A DNA stretch of 64,000 nucleotides, taken from contig NZ_CP030055.1 in assembly GCF_015291645.1 (NCBI RefSeq), positions 4,464,001-4,528,000 on the forward strand. Reading direction: 5' to 3'. Position 1 is the stretch's first letter; each line of letters opens with the position of its first letter. The DNA comes from Bradyrhizobium sp. CCBAU 53340 (GTDB lineage Bacteria > Pseudomonadota > Alphaproteobacteria > Rhizobiales > Xanthobacteraceae). The notes beneath the pieces are model-generated. The model was not told where the DNA came from. It saw only the letters and a list, made by a program, of their open reading frames with translations, and did not search any database. Position numbers and translations under genes: made by a program. Positions 1-8,532 of this stretch are shown here, piece by piece.

Positions 1-858
1 GAAGCCGGTCGTCTCCGCGACGCGCTCGATCGCCTCGCGCGAGGACTGCACGCGCTCGCGGGCGACCTCGATCCGCAGCCGCTCGATCGCCTTCGACGGC
101 GTCGTGCCGGTCTCCGCGGCAAAGGCGCGCGCGAAATGCCGCGCGCTCATGCCGGCGCGATCGGCGAGGTCTTCAACGGTCAATCTCGTGTCGAGATTTT
201 CGCGCGCCCAGGACAGCAGCCCACCGAAGCGGCCGTTCGGCGTCTTCAATTCCAACAGCGATGAGAACTGCGACTGGCCGCCGCTGCGGCGGTGATAGAG
301 CACGAGCTGGCGCGCGGTCGTTTGCGCGACCTCCTCACCATGATCCTCGGTGACCATCGCGAGCGCGAGATCGATGCCGGCGGAGATGCCTGCCGACGTC
401 CAGACATTGCCGTCGCGGGTGAAGATCTGGTCCGGCTCGAACTTCACCTTGGGATAGCGCGCGACGAATTCGCGCGTGCGGCCCCAATGCGTGGTGGCGC
501 GGCGGCCGTCGAGCAGGCCGGCTTCGGCCAGCACATAGGCGCCCGAGCAGACGCTGGCGATCCGCACGCCGCGCTTGGCCAGCCGCTGCACGAAGGCGAG
601 CGTGGTGGGACAGCGCGCCGGAGCCGACACGCCCGCGCCGCCCGCCACCACCAGCGTCGTGATCGCGTTCGCCGCTTTGAAATCGCGCGCCATCATCTCG
701 ACGCCGGAGGACGAGCGCACAGCGCCCGCGTTCAGCGCCAGCACCCGTAGCGCAAGCGGCTTGCCGCTGGCGCGTGATGCGATCTCGAACACCGAGATGG
801 GACCTGCAGCATCGAGCAATTGGAAATCTGGGAAGATCAGAATGCCGATCATGGTCAT
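1..858 (-). CDS. GlxA-family AraC-type transcriptional regulator with DJ-1/PfpI domain (C-terminus beyond window)
   Basis: The frame reads in from the window edge and 286 residues are visible. Residues about 1-170 form a DJ-1/PfpI (class I glutamine amidotransferase-like) domain with the nucleophile-elbow motif VCSGAYVLAEAGLL followed by ATTHW. From about residue 215 an AraC-type helix-turn-helix begins (RLTVEDLADRAGMSARHFARAF), and its second helix-turn-helix runs off the edge. This is the GlxA-like architecture, in which the amidase-like domain is thought to sense a ligand rather than catalyse. The start chosen is the ATG at 858 (MTMIGILIFPDF); an ATG two codons later is equally possible. 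It is divergent from the isonitrile hydratase-like gene across 85 bp, so it probably controls that gene. The inducer is unknown. Confidence 0.85.
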   Translation of the reverse strand, partial: MTMIGILIFPDFQLLDAAGPISVFEIASRASGKPLALRVLALNAGAVRSSSGVEMMARDFKAANAITTLVVAGGAGVSAPARCPTTLAFVQRLAKRGVRIASVCSGAYVLAEAGLLDGRRATTHWGRTREFVARYPKVKFEPDQIFTRDGNVWTSAGISAGIDLALAMVTEDHGEEVAQTTARQLVLYHRRSGGQSQFSSLLELKTPNGRFGGLLSWARENLDTRLTVEDLADRAGMSARHFARAFAAETGTTPSKAIERLRIEVARERVQSSREAIERVAETTGF

Positions 859-943
859 GTCCGAAAGTGAGGGAAATACGCCATTTTGGACGGGATCGCA
901 TCATGCCATCTTGCGCCCGTCAAGCCCTTCATTGGAGGTTCTC

Positions 944-1630
944 ATGCCGGCACCGCTCCAGATCGGTCTCCTGGTGTTCCCGCGCGTCACCCAGCTCGAC
1001 TTCACCGGGCCGCTGCAGGTGTTTTCGTCGGTCCCCGGTGCGACCGTGCACCTGATCTGGAAGACGCTCGATCCGGTGCCGAGCGATTCCGTGCTGATGC
1101 TGACGCCGACCATCACGTTCGCCGACTGCCCGCAACTGGATGTGATCTGCATTCCCGGCGGCTTCGGTACCGATGCCCTCCTCAACGACGAGGAGACGCT
1201 CGATTTCGTGCGCAAGCAGGCGACAAGCGCCAAATTCGTCACCTCGGTCTGCACGGGATCGCTGGTGCTGGGCGCGGCCGGCCTCCTGAAGGGCTACAAG
1301 GCCGCCACCCATTGGAGTGCGATGGACATGCTGACGCTGTTCGGTGCGACGGCGACGAAGACGCGCGTCTGCGTCGATCGCAACCGTGTCACCGGCGGCG
1401 GCGTCACCGCAGGAATAGATTTCGCGCTGACGCTGGTGTCGCTGCTGCTCGATCGCACCACCGCGGAGGCCATCCAGCTCCGTCTCGAATACAATCCCGC
1501 ACCGCCCTTCAACGCCGGCTCGCCGGAGACCGCGCCAGCCGAGGTGCTCGCGCTGATGAAGGAGCGCGTCGCGCCCTCGCAGGCCCGGCGCCTCGACGCC
1601 GCCAAGCGCGCTGCCGAGCGGATGATGTAG
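944..1630 (+). CDS. inhA: isonitrile hydratase-like DJ-1/PfpI family protein
   Basis: The 228-residue protein has the same length as Pseudomonas isonitrile hydratase InhA and resembles it throughout, by recall of that family: an LDFTGP segment near the N-terminus, DVICIPGG, the nucleophile elbow SVCTGSLVLGAAGLL with Cys103, ATHW, and GGGVTAGIDFALTL. InhA hydrates isonitriles to N-substituted formamides in the cytoplasm. The ATG at 944 has a GGAGG ribosome site at 934-938, which rules out the longer upstream starts. The gene is divergent from a GlxA-type regulator that carries a related DJ-1 domain. True substrate specificity cannot be read from sequence; other DJ-1/PfpI activities remain possible. 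Confidence 0.8.
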   Translation: MPAPLQIGLLVFPRVTQLDFTGPLQVFSSVPGATVHLIWKTLDPVPSDSVLMLTPTITFADCPQLDVICIPGGFGTDALLNDEETLDFVRKQATSAKFVTSVCTGSLVLGAAGLLKGYKAATHWSAMDMLTLFGATATKTRVCVDRNRVTGGGVTAGIDFALTLVSLLLDRTTAEAIQLRLEYNPAPPFNAGSPETAPAEVLALMKERVAPSQARRLDAAKRAAERMM

Positions 1631-1642
1631 CCCTCTCCTCTC

Positions 1643-1797
1643 GTGTCCCGGACGCGCTGCAGCATGCAACGCTGCTGCGCAGAGCCGGGACCCAGGAAGC
1701 CACACAGATCGCCGCAAAATAGGCCCCGGCTCTGCGGCGCACCGCACCGGACGATGCTTCGCATCGCCGGGGGCGCTGCGCCGCGTCCGGGGCGCAA
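1643..1797 (+). repeat. interspersed repeat family A, copy 1
   Basis: An imperfect palindrome of about 155 bp begins GTGTCCCGGACGCGCTGCAG and ends GCCGCGTCCGGGGCGC, with inner arms GCAGAGCCGGGACCC and GGCCCCGGCTCTGC. Related copies lie at 42973-43112 (same orientation) and 47249-47383 (reversed). It follows the inhA-like gene directly and could also act as a terminator. Confidence 0.75.
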
Positions 1798-1939
1798 GGC
1801 CGGAGCATTTGCGCACAGCTGCATCAACATCGTCATTGCGAACGCCGCGAAACGTAAGCGTTCCACCTTCGGTGGTGGAACTGAGGTTTTGGGGGACGAG
1901 TTATGTCCGCGCGAAACTCACCGCATCCGGAGCGCAATC

Positions 1940-2659
1940 ATGGAGCATCTCCACTACCCCAACGAAAGCACCGAGTATCGTACCGCGCGAAATGCGTTGC
2001 TGGATGATGAGATTGCCCTGCGAGCCCAGATTGAGGCCGTTGCCGCCAGGCGTCGCGCGCTGCCACTCGGCGGCGAGGTGCCCCAGGACTACGTCTTCGA
2101 ACGCATCGGCAAAACGAGCATGCCGGAACAGGTCAGGATGTCGGAGCTGTTCGGCCGGCATGACACGCTGATCCTGTACAGCTTCATGTACGGGCCGGAG
2201 CGCGAGCTGCCCTGCCCCGGCTGCACCCATTTGCTGGACGGGCTCGACGGCGCCGGACGGCACATCGGCGAGCGTGCCGCGCTTCACATCGTTGCGAAAT
2301 CGCCGATCGCGCGTCTTGCCGCCTGGACCCACGAACGCGGTTGGGAACATCTGTCGCTGCTGTCCACGGCCGGCAACAGCTTTGACGCGGACTATTTCGG
2401 CGACACCTCGAAATTCTCCAAGAGCATGCGCGCGCAGCACCACGTTCCCGATGGGCAGAACTGGGACGAGACGATCTTCAACGTCTTCAAAAAAGCAAAC
2501 GGCAAGATCAGGCACTTCTGGGGCTCGGAGATGAGCTTCGCGCCGCCCGCGCCGAAGCAACATCATCGCGCCGGCGATCTGGTCGATCCGCTCTGGGGCC
2601 TGCTCGACATGACGCCTGAAGGCCGCGGCGACTTCTTCCCGAAGGTGCGCTACGACTGA
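1940..2659 (+). CDS. DUF899 family thioredoxin-like protein
   Basis: The 239-residue protein matches the DUF899 family, which has a thioredoxin-like fold. Visible features are an N-terminal helical segment rich in Arg and Glu (residues 10-40), a LILYSFMYGPERELPCPGC segment carrying a CPGC redox-like motif near residue 94, ARLAAWTHERGWEHLSLLS, and the family's HFWGSEM segment near the C-terminus. It is presumably cytoplasmic. The ATG at 1940 is preceded by GGAG at 1929-1932; a longer frame open upstream runs through repeat A and is not used. A clear terminator follows at 2681-2706. The biochemical role of DUF899 proteins is not established. Confidence 0.8.
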   Translation: MEHLHYPNESTEYRTARNALLDDEIALRAQIEAVAARRRALPLGGEVPQDYVFERIGKTSMPEQVRMSELFGRHDTLILYSFMYGPERELPCPGCTHLLDGLDGAGRHIGERAALHIVAKSPIARLAAWTHERGWEHLSLLSTAGNSFDADYFGDTSKFSKSMRAQHHVPDGQNWDETIFNVFKKANGKIRHFWGSEMSFAPPAPKQHHRAGDLVDPLWGLLDMTPEGRGDFFPKVRYD

Positions 2660-2680
2660 GTGTCATCAAACAACAGAAAA

Positions 2681-2706
2681 AGGCCGCTCGGTTTCCCAAG
2701 CGGCCT
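2681..2706 (+). terminator. hairpin terminator after the DUF899 gene
   Basis: An eight-base perfect stem (AGGCCGCT/AGCGGCCT) with a ten-base loop lies 20 bp after the stop codon at 2659 and is followed by TTCCTGT. The U-tract is weak. Confidence 0.6.
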
Positions 2707-2998
2707 TTCCTGTCTCACGGCGGCGCACATTCTCATCGGGCGATGTCGGAGCTTCCAGACCGGGGGCCTATCTCCCGATCGAGTCCTTCCTCGGCGGCCG
2801 CTGCATCTCGGGACAGTCGCGAACTGTTGCCCGAACCGAACGCGATGGTTTCCCATCTCCGTAAGATGGGTTCATTGAGCCGCATCGCTCGCACAGGCGC
2901 AATGGCCACGCAGCCGGCATCCCCGCTGTTCCCGTTGTCCACAGCGAAACGATGCGGATGCGTGTGCATCCAAACCGATGTTTGGACGAGCGCCCGGA
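2707..2998. other. non-coding stretch without recognised content
   Basis: This stretch lies between the DUF899 terminator and the convergent NDUFA12 gene. Short open frames occur on both strands, but none has a convincing ribosome site or a family-like sequence. Confidence 0.4.
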
Positions 2999-3406
2999 CT
3001 AGCCAGGCGTCCAGGGTTGGTAATCGCCGGTCGCCTTGGGCCGCCTGCCGCTGGCCAAGGTCGAGCCGGAGGGCCGGTAGGCCTTCGCCGTGCCGGTGAG
3101 ATTCGGCTGGTGCGGCTTTTCCCACTCGCGCGACCGGTAGTTGATCTCGGTCGGCGGGGTGTCGACGACGTGATGGATCCAGCCGTGCCATTCCGGCGGA
3201 ATTCGGCTCGCCTCGGCATAGCCGTTGTAGATCACCCAGCGCCGCTCGAAGCCGAGCGTCGGGTCGATCTTGCCGCCGGCGGTGCGGTAGTAGCGGTTGC
3301 CCTGCTCGTCCTGGCCGACCAACTCCCCGAACCTGGAGGTCCAGAGTTGCGTGCCAAAGGTCTGGCCGTTCCACCAGGTGAAGAGCTTCAGGAAGAATTG
3401 TTTCAT
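2999..3406 (-). CDS. NDUFA12-family NADH:ubiquinone oxidoreductase accessory subunit
   Basis: The 135-residue protein belongs to the NDUFA12 (B17.2) family, an accessory subunit of respiratory complex I found in alphaproteobacteria and mitochondria. Diagnostic segments are FFLKLFTWWNGQTFGTQLWT near the start, GELVGQDEQGNRYYR, RRWVIYNGYAEASRIPPEWH and the WIHHVVDTPP region around residue 80, followed by a basic, Pro/Gly-rich tail. It should sit peripherally on the membrane arm/matrix-side interface of complex I. The ATG at 3406 is chosen because family similarity begins there; upstream in-frame starts add an unrelated 61-residue extension. The main nuo operon is not in this window, as is usual for this gene. 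Confidence 0.88.
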   Translation of the reverse strand: MKQFFLKLFTWWNGQTFGTQLWTSRFGELVGQDEQGNRYYRTAGGKIDPTLGFERRWVIYNGYAEASRIPPEWHGWIHHVVDTPPTEINYRSREWEKPHQPNLTGTAKAYRPSGSTLASGRRPKATGDYQPWTPG

Positions 3407-3654
3407 GCGGCAAGGGCCCTGCTTCGTGGGGTCCTGATGCCATCCGGACGACCAAATGTCCAGTTCGACAGGCGCGACCATGCCCAGCCCAAACATGGTG
3501 ACGGGAGGCAGCTTAAGCTGCCGCAAATCGGACGCGATCCATTCATGCCCGGTACAGCCCGGCTGAGGAAGTCTGCCCCTCATGCGCAAACCGGCGTGAT
3601 CCCAGGAACTGCAACCCTTTCAAGGGATTTGCTTTCCGGGAAAGGAGTTTGAAC

Positions 3655-4272
3655 ATGAACAGTCTCAGAGTTTTAAGTGCGGCGGCAACGCTGGCACTTG
3701 TTGTTCCGATGGCGACGCCGAGCTTCGCCCAAAGCCATGGCCACTTCGGCGGCGGCGGCGGGGCGCACTTCAGTGGTGGCGGCGCCCGCATGGGCGGCGG
3801 CAGCTTTGGCGGCGGCGCGCGGATCGGAGGCGGCGGCGGCAGCTTCGCGGCCAGCGCAGCGGTGCGCCCGAGCGGCGGCACGGCACCAACCTTTGGCGGC
3901 ACCCGCACCTTTAGCAGCACCTCGCCCACCTTCAGCGGCGGCACCCGCAGCTTCTCGACCGCCTCTTCAGGCACGTGGAACGGTGGCACCTGGAACGGCG
4001 GCTGGCACCACCATCACCACGGCGGCTTCTGGCCCGGTTTCGCGGCGGGCGCCGCGATCGGCGGGCTCAGCTCTTACGCCTATTACGGCGGCGGCCCGTA
4101 CTACGATGATTCCTACTACGACGACGGCTATTATGACGACGGCGCGTCCGTTGCCGTGGTGCCCGACGGTGGCGGCGATTCGGCGGCCTATTGCGCCCAG
4201 CGCTACCAGTCCTATGACCCGGCCTCCGGCACCTATCTCGGCTATGATGGCCTGCGCCATCCCTGCCCGTAA
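3655..4272 (+). CDS. BA14K family exported protein
   Basis: The 205-residue protein has a Sec signal peptide (cleavage probably after PSFAQS, near residue 25) and a long low-complexity Gly/Ser/Thr/His region with GGG-rich runs. It ends in the typical BA14K segment YCAQRYQSYDPASGTYLGYD, followed by RHPCP at the C-terminus. BA14K proteins of Brucella and relatives are cell-surface or periplasmic, and some were described as lectin-like and immunoreactive; the function here is unknown. A short hydrophobic GFAAGAAIGGLSSYAYYG segment near residue 130 and a DDSYYDDGYYDD tract precede the BA14K motif. The ATG at 3655 has an AAAGGAG site at 3641-3647; the in-frame TTG at 3649 lies too close to it. Confidence 0.85.
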   Translation: MNSLRVLSAAATLALVVPMATPSFAQSHGHFGGGGGAHFSGGGARMGGGSFGGGARIGGGGGSFAASAAVRPSGGTAPTFGGTRTFSSTSPTFSGGTRSFSTASSGTWNGGTWNGGWHHHHHGGFWPGFAAGAAIGGLSSYAYYGGGPYYDDSYYDDGYYDDGASVAVVPDGGGDSAAYCAQRYQSYDPASGTYLGYDGLRHPCP

Positions 4273-4296
4273 CGCAGCCTGAGCAATAGCATTTGT

Positions 4297-4323
4297 GGGC
4301 GGCGCTGACCAACGGCGCCGCCC
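4297..4323 (+). terminator. hairpin after the BA14K gene
   Basis: A perfect nine-base GC stem (GGGCGGCGC/GCGCCGCCC) with a nine-base loop lies 24 bp after the BA14K stop codon. No U-tract follows, so intrinsic termination is only likely. Confidence 0.45.
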
Positions 4324-4630
4324 ATGCATTTCACGGCGCGGACGTGAAAGCGGACAGCCTCCTCAAACAGACTGCCAGAACGATCGCATCGACCGCGCAT
4401 GAGCGGCGAGCTCCGCCAAGTTGATCGCGCGAGTTTAATTCAACCTGTCATTGAACTCCGACGATATACGCCCGTCGCAGACGTCACTCCGCCGCAATCG
4501 ATGCTCGAAAGCCGCAGGGGCGCTATGCATCGCGCCGTGCATATCCTTCCCGGCCCAATCCAAATTGACCCGGCGCACGATTCGCCTATATCACGAGACG
4601 CTGTGGGACTTCGATCTACTAGGAAATGTC
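4324..4630. other. intergenic region before the response regulator
   Basis: About 300 bp separate the BA14K hairpin from the response regulator start. I see no conserved gene, tRNA or strong promoter match. The promoter of the two-component operon presumably lies here. Confidence 0.35.
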
Positions 4631-5050
4631 ATGCCGCGCATCCTCGTGGTTGACGACGATCCGATGGTTGGCGCGACCATCGAAGTCCTTCTCCTGCGTC
4701 AGGGCTTCGAAGTCACGTTGACCGACGGCGGCGAAGCGGGGCTTGCTGCACTGGAAGCGCAGACGTTCGATGTGATGCTGGTCGATATCTTCATGCCGCA
4801 TATGCGCGGCTTTGAATCCATCCGCATCTTTCACGAGCGTGCGCCGACCATTCCGCTGATTGCCATGTCGGGTTACGCCTTCGCCTCGTCCGCCTCGCCC
4901 TCTCCGGACTTCCTGCGCATGGCGCTGGAGCTCGGCGCTTCGCGCTGCCTGCGCAAGCCGTTCACGCCCGAGACGCTGCTGGCGACAATCCGGGAATGCC
5001 TCGCCGGTCCCGGCGAGAGCGCCGAGAAGGACAAGAAAGAAGTCCCTTGA
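4631..5050 (+). CDS. single-domain response regulator
   Basis: The 139-residue protein is a lone receiver (REC) domain. It begins MPRILVVDDDP, giving the acidic pocket Asp8-Asp10. The phosphoacceptor Asp52 is in VMLVDIFMPHM, a Ser/Thr switch is in IPLIAMSGY, and the conserved Lys is in LRKPF near residue 109. There is no output domain, so it probably works as a phosphorelay shuttle or by protein contact. Its stop overlaps the start of the hybrid kinase gene (TTGA), which implies translational coupling and a shared pathway. Longer upstream frames lack family similarity, so the ATG at 4631 is used. The short charged tail ESAEKDKKEVP is unstructured. Confidence 0.88.
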   Translation: MPRILVVDDDPMVGATIEVLLLRQGFEVTLTDGGEAGLAALEAQTFDVMLVDIFMPHMRGFESIRIFHERAPTIPLIAMSGYAFASSASPSPDFLRMALELGASRCLRKPFTPETLLATIRECLAGPGESAEKDKKEVP

Positions 5051-7323
5051 TCCCCTCGCAGCGCGTCATTCTCGGTGCTGGACTTGCAATCCTCCTGATC
5101 ATCACCGCCGCCTCGATCGGCCTCGACGTCAAGTCGCGGTCGGACACGACCTGGGTCAATCACACCGTCGAGGTGTTGAAGAAGATCTCGGATCTGCGGG
5201 TGCTGATGCGCCGCGCAGAGAGCGCGGCGCGTGGCTTCGAGCTCTATCGCAGCTCGACCTTCGGCGACGAGTTCCAGGCGGCGCGGGGCAAGCTGGCGCC
5301 TGCGCTGGCCGACCTCAAACAGGCCGTCCGCGACAATCCCGACCAGGTCGCGCTTCTGGAGGGCACCGAACCGCTGGCGATGCGCCGGATCGAGATCGCG
5401 GCCGAGGCGATGCGGCTGCGCGCCGACAACGACCTGGCCGGCATCGCTGCGCTGCAGGGTAAGGCCGAAGGTCGCGGCCTCATGGATACGGTCATGATCA
5501 ATCTCGATCGCCTGGCCGCCGACGAGCAGAGGCTGCTGGCTGTGCGGACATCGGATTCCCGCCGGACCGGCATCGTATTGCTCGGTATCGACGTGATCGG
5601 CGCCCTGGTGATCCTGCTGCTGGTCCTGATGCTGATCCGCGAAAGCCAGCGGACCCAGGTCGCGCTCAAGAGCTCGCTGCATGAGACCCAGGCCGCCAAG
5701 GAAGTCCTCGAGGCCGCGGTTGCCGAACGGACCGATCATCTCGTCGCCGCTCATGACGAGCTGCGGCTGTCGGTCAACGTGCTCCAGAGCACGTTCCGCA
5801 GCATGGCCGAAGCGGTGCTGGTGATCGATCGTGAAGGCAACGTGCTGCTGTCCAATCCGGCTGCGGAACGCATGCTGTTGCACCGCGCCGGCATGAACCT
5901 GAGCAATCTGCGCGCGCTGTCCGACGTCTTCCACGGCGATGGTGTCACGCCGCTCAAGCCCGATGAGCTGCCATCCGTGCGCGTGCTGCACGGTGACGAG
6001 TTCGAAGAACTGGAGATGATCGTCCGCCCGCACAGCGGCAACAACCCGCGCCATCTGATGGTCAGCGGCCGGCCGATGCGCGACGGGCAAGGCAAAATCT
6101 CCGGCGCCGTGCTGGTCTATCACGACGCGACCGCCTCGCGCGAAACCGAGCGGCAGCTGCAGCAGTCGCAGAAGCTGGACGCGATCGGCAAGCTGACCGG
6201 CGGCGTCGCGCACGACTTCAACAACATGCTGACCGTGATATCGGGCAATACCGAGACGCTGGTGGCGAGCCTGAAGGAGCAGCCGGAGCTGCAGCGCACG
6301 GCGCGCCTGATCGACGATGCGGCCGAGCGCTGCGCCGAGCTGATCCAGCACCTGCTGGCCTTCGCGCGCAAGCAGCCGCTGCAGCCGCACGACGTCGAGA
6401 TCAACGCTGCCATCGCCGACCTCGCCAAGCTCTTGCGCCCGACCCTCGGCGAGCAGATCCAGATCGAGACCGTCCTCGAACAGGGGCCGATGACCGCACA
6501 TATCGATCCGTCGCGCCTCGCCAATGCCGTGCTCAACATGGCGATCAACGCCCGCGATGCCATGCCGAACGGCGGCAAGCTCCTGCTCGAAACCCACCGG
6601 GTCGTGCTGGACGATGCCTATGCACAAGCCAATGCCGATGTGCGGCCCGGCCCTTACGTGATGCTCGCCGTCAGCGACACCGGTACCGGCATGGCGCAGA
6701 GCGTCCAGGAAAAGGCGTTCGAGCCGTTCTTCACCACCAAGGAAGTCGGCAAGGGCTCGGGTCTCGGCCTCTCCATGGTCTACGGCTTCGTCAAGCAGTC
6801 CGGCGGCCACATCAAGATCTACAGCGAGGAAGGCCACGGCACCACGATCAAGCTCTATCTGCCGCCGGGCCAGGGCGCGGCGGAAGCAGGCGCCACGATC
6901 GCGCCGCAGGCCGAAGGCGGCGCCGAGACCATCTTTGTCGTCGAGGACGACTTGCTGGTGCGCAACTTCGTCACCGCGCAGCTCCAGAGCCTCGGCTACA
7001 AGACGGTCGCCGCCGGCGACAGCAAGGCCGCACTGCAATTGATCGACGCCGGCCAGGCCTTCGACCTGCTCTTCACCGACGTCGTCATCCCCGGCGGCAT
7101 GAGCGGGCGCGAGCTCGCCGACGAGATCGCCAGGCGCCGCCCCGGCGTCAAGGTGCTCTACACCTCCGGCTACACCGACAACGCCATCGTCCATCACGGC
7201 AAGCTTGATGACGGCGTGATGCTGCTGACCAAGCCCTACCGCCGCAACCAGCTCGCCGAGATGATCCGGAAGGCGCTGGGCGGCGGGGCTAGCGCGTCGC
7301 CAGCACCACCGCCGCCAGCGTGA
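5047..7323 (+). CDS. CHASE3/PAS hybrid sensor histidine kinase
   Basis: The protein has about 758 residues. In order it shows TM1 (about 8-28), a CHASE3-like periplasmic region (about 30-170), TM2 (about 176-198), a coiled linker and a PAS-like domain (about 250-360). A HisKA domain follows with phosphoacceptor His389 in GGVAHDFNNML, then an HATPase domain (NMAINARDAMPNGG N-box, DTGTGM, GKGSGLGLSMVYGFV), and a C-terminal receiver with phosphoacceptor Asp678 in LLFTDVVIPGG. It autophosphorylates and probably passes phosphate through its own receiver or to the upstream single-domain regulator. The start is assigned to TTG at 5047, overlapping the previous stop; an upstream frame beginning near 4996 would overlap more. 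Its 3' end overlaps the convergent EamA gene by 35 bp. Confidence 0.88.
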   Translation: MIPSQRVILGAGLAILLIITAASIGLDVKSRSDTTWVNHTVEVLKKISDLRVLMRRAESAARGFELYRSSTFGDEFQAARGKLAPALADLKQAVRDNPDQVALLEGTEPLAMRRIEIAAEAMRLRADNDLAGIAALQGKAEGRGLMDTVMINLDRLAADEQRLLAVRTSDSRRTGIVLLGIDVIGALVILLLVLMLIRESQRTQVALKSSLHETQAAKEVLEAAVAERTDHLVAAHDELRLSVNVLQSTFRSMAEAVLVIDREGNVLLSNPAAERMLLHRAGMNLSNLRALSDVFHGDGVTPLKPDELPSVRVLHGDEFEELEMIVRPHSGNNPRHLMVSGRPMRDGQGKISGAVLVYHDATASRETERQLQQSQKLDAIGKLTGGVAHDFNNMLTVISGNTETLVASLKEQPELQRTARLIDDAAERCAELIQHLLAFARKQPLQPHDVEINAAIADLAKLLRPTLGEQIQIETVLEQGPMTAHIDPSRLANAVLNMAINARDAMPNGGKLLLETHRVVLDDAYAQANADVRPGPYVMLAVSDTGTGMAQSVQEKAFEPFFTTKEVGKGSGLGLSMVYGFVKQSGGHIKIYSEEGHGTTIKLYLPPGQGAAEAGATIAPQAEGGAETIFVVEDDLLVRNFVTAQLQSLGYKTVAAGDSKAALQLIDAGQAFDLLFTDVVIPGGMSGRELADEIARRRPGVKVLYTSGYTDNAIVHHGKLDDGVMLLTKPYRRNQLAEMIRKALGGGASASPAPPPPA

Positions 7324-8185
7324 AGATCAGCGCGGCGATCTGCCCTGCGCCGAGCGGCTCGTGCAGCGCGATCGCGGAGGCCACGACGCCGATGACGGGC
7401 ACCGCCATCGTCCCGATCGCAGCGACCGAGGCCGGCAGGCGTGCCAGCGCTGCAAACCAGCTGACATAGGCGATGCAGAACTGCACCACGGTCGAATAGA
7501 CCAGCAGCCACCAGCCAACCGGCGTCACCTTGTCCAGATGCGAGGTTTCGACGAGCAGACCGACGATCGAGATCGGCAGGCAGCCGATCCCGATCTGCCA
7601 GGCCGCGGCCGTGATCGGCGGCAGATGGATCGGATACTTCTTGGAGACCACCGTGCCGACGGCAAAGCCGAGCGCGCCGCATAGCGCCATGATGATGCCG
7701 GGCAGCTTCTCGGCACTGGCAACGATGCCGTTGCCGCCCATGATCGAGGCAAGCCCGGCAAAGGCCATCACCAGGCCCAGCGTACGCAGCAGCGTCGGCC
7801 GCTCCCCGAGCACGGGCCAGGCGATCAGCGAGGCCCACACCGGCATGGTATAGGCGATCAGTGCCGCCTCGCTCGCCGGCAGCCAGAGCAGCGCCAGCCC
7901 CATCAGCACCATCCAGCCGGTGACGTTGAGAACGGCGGCTGCGAGCAGCCGCGGCCAGATCGCGCTCGCCACCTTCAGGCTGTCGCCGCGGACCAGCGCG
8001 AGCGCGGCCAGCAGCACGGCGCCGAGCACGCCGGTGACCCCGCGAAGGGTGAGCGGCGGCAGCTCGCTGATGAGGAATTTCGTGACCGGCCAGTTGAAGC
8101 CCCAGCCGATCGAGGTGATGGCGAGGAACATCAGGCCGGCCGGGGCGATGCGGGGCCGCAGCACCGGGCGAGTCGAATCAAGCAT
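7289..8185 (-). CDS. EamA/DMT-family transporter
   Basis: The protein has 298 residues and two EamA repeats, giving about ten membrane helices. The first repeat begins LMFLAITSIGWGFNWPVTKF and contains AYTMPVWASLIAWPVLGERP; the second ends with ALHEPLGAGQIAALIFTLAAV. Members export amino acids, metabolites or drugs from the inner membrane; the substrate is not predictable. The ATG at 8185 (MLDSTRPVLRP) is preferred over an in-frame TTG five codons upstream; neither has a strong ribosome site. The gene converges on the hybrid kinase and overlaps its last 35 bp, and no terminator is evident between them. A second EamA gene lies at 21018-21941 and is not adjacent. Confidence 0.85.
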   Translation of the reverse strand: MLDSTRPVLRPRIAPAGLMFLAITSIGWGFNWPVTKFLISELPPLTLRGVTGVLGAVLLAALALVRGDSLKVASAIWPRLLAAAVLNVTGWMVLMGLALLWLPASEAALIAYTMPVWASLIAWPVLGERPTLLRTLGLVMAFAGLASIMGGNGIVASAEKLPGIIMALCGALGFAVGTVVSKKYPIHLPPITAAAWQIGIGCLPISIVGLLVETSHLDKVTPVGWWLLVYSTVVQFCIAYVSWFAALARLPASVAAIGTMAVPVIGVVASAIALHEPLGAGQIAALIFTLAAVVLATR

Positions 8186-8497
8186 GTGGGTATCCGGCAA
8201 GTCAGAGGTCAGCTTGGCGCGGATTCGGCGCTCCGACCACCACCTCGGCGGGCATGCCTGCCCTCACCTTCCGTAAGGATACGTGAGTCCTGCTGACGCA
8301 ATCCCATTGCCCAAAAATATACCTGCCCTGTGAACAGCGGGATGAAGCGTCCGGATCATCACGGGACGCAAATTTTTTCGGTTGGGATTCCCTGAGGACT
8401 CACCGATACTTGGGCCCACAACAGGCGCGGGCTTTCCCCCTGTTATCCCCCGCAATCCACCATATTTAGTATTTGATTTAGGAACTCGCACTAGTTC

Positions 8498-8526
8498 TTG
8501 ACGGGCGCAGCGGAGAGTCCTAGCTT
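8498..8526 (+). promoter_or_regulatory. putative sigma70-type promoter of nrdJ
   Basis: A TTGACG -35 hexamer (8498-8503) is followed by a 17 bp spacer and TAGCTT (8521-8526). Transcription from here would give a leader of about 420 nt before nrdJ. The match was made by eye and is unsupported otherwise. Confidence 0.35.
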
Positions 8527-8532
8527 TTGATC

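Noticed and set aside
3535..3650. Possible tRNA or tRNA fragment upstream of the BA14K gene
   Set aside because: Short complementary stretches exist (e.g. AACCCTTTCAAGGGATT), but no cloverleaf with a T-loop and acceptor stem can be drawn.
4873..7197. 774-codon open frame antisense to the hybrid kinase
   Set aside because: It is the reverse shadow of a high-GC gene with clear domains; its composition (Asp/Gly/Arg/His-rich) and lack of any family motif show it is not coding.
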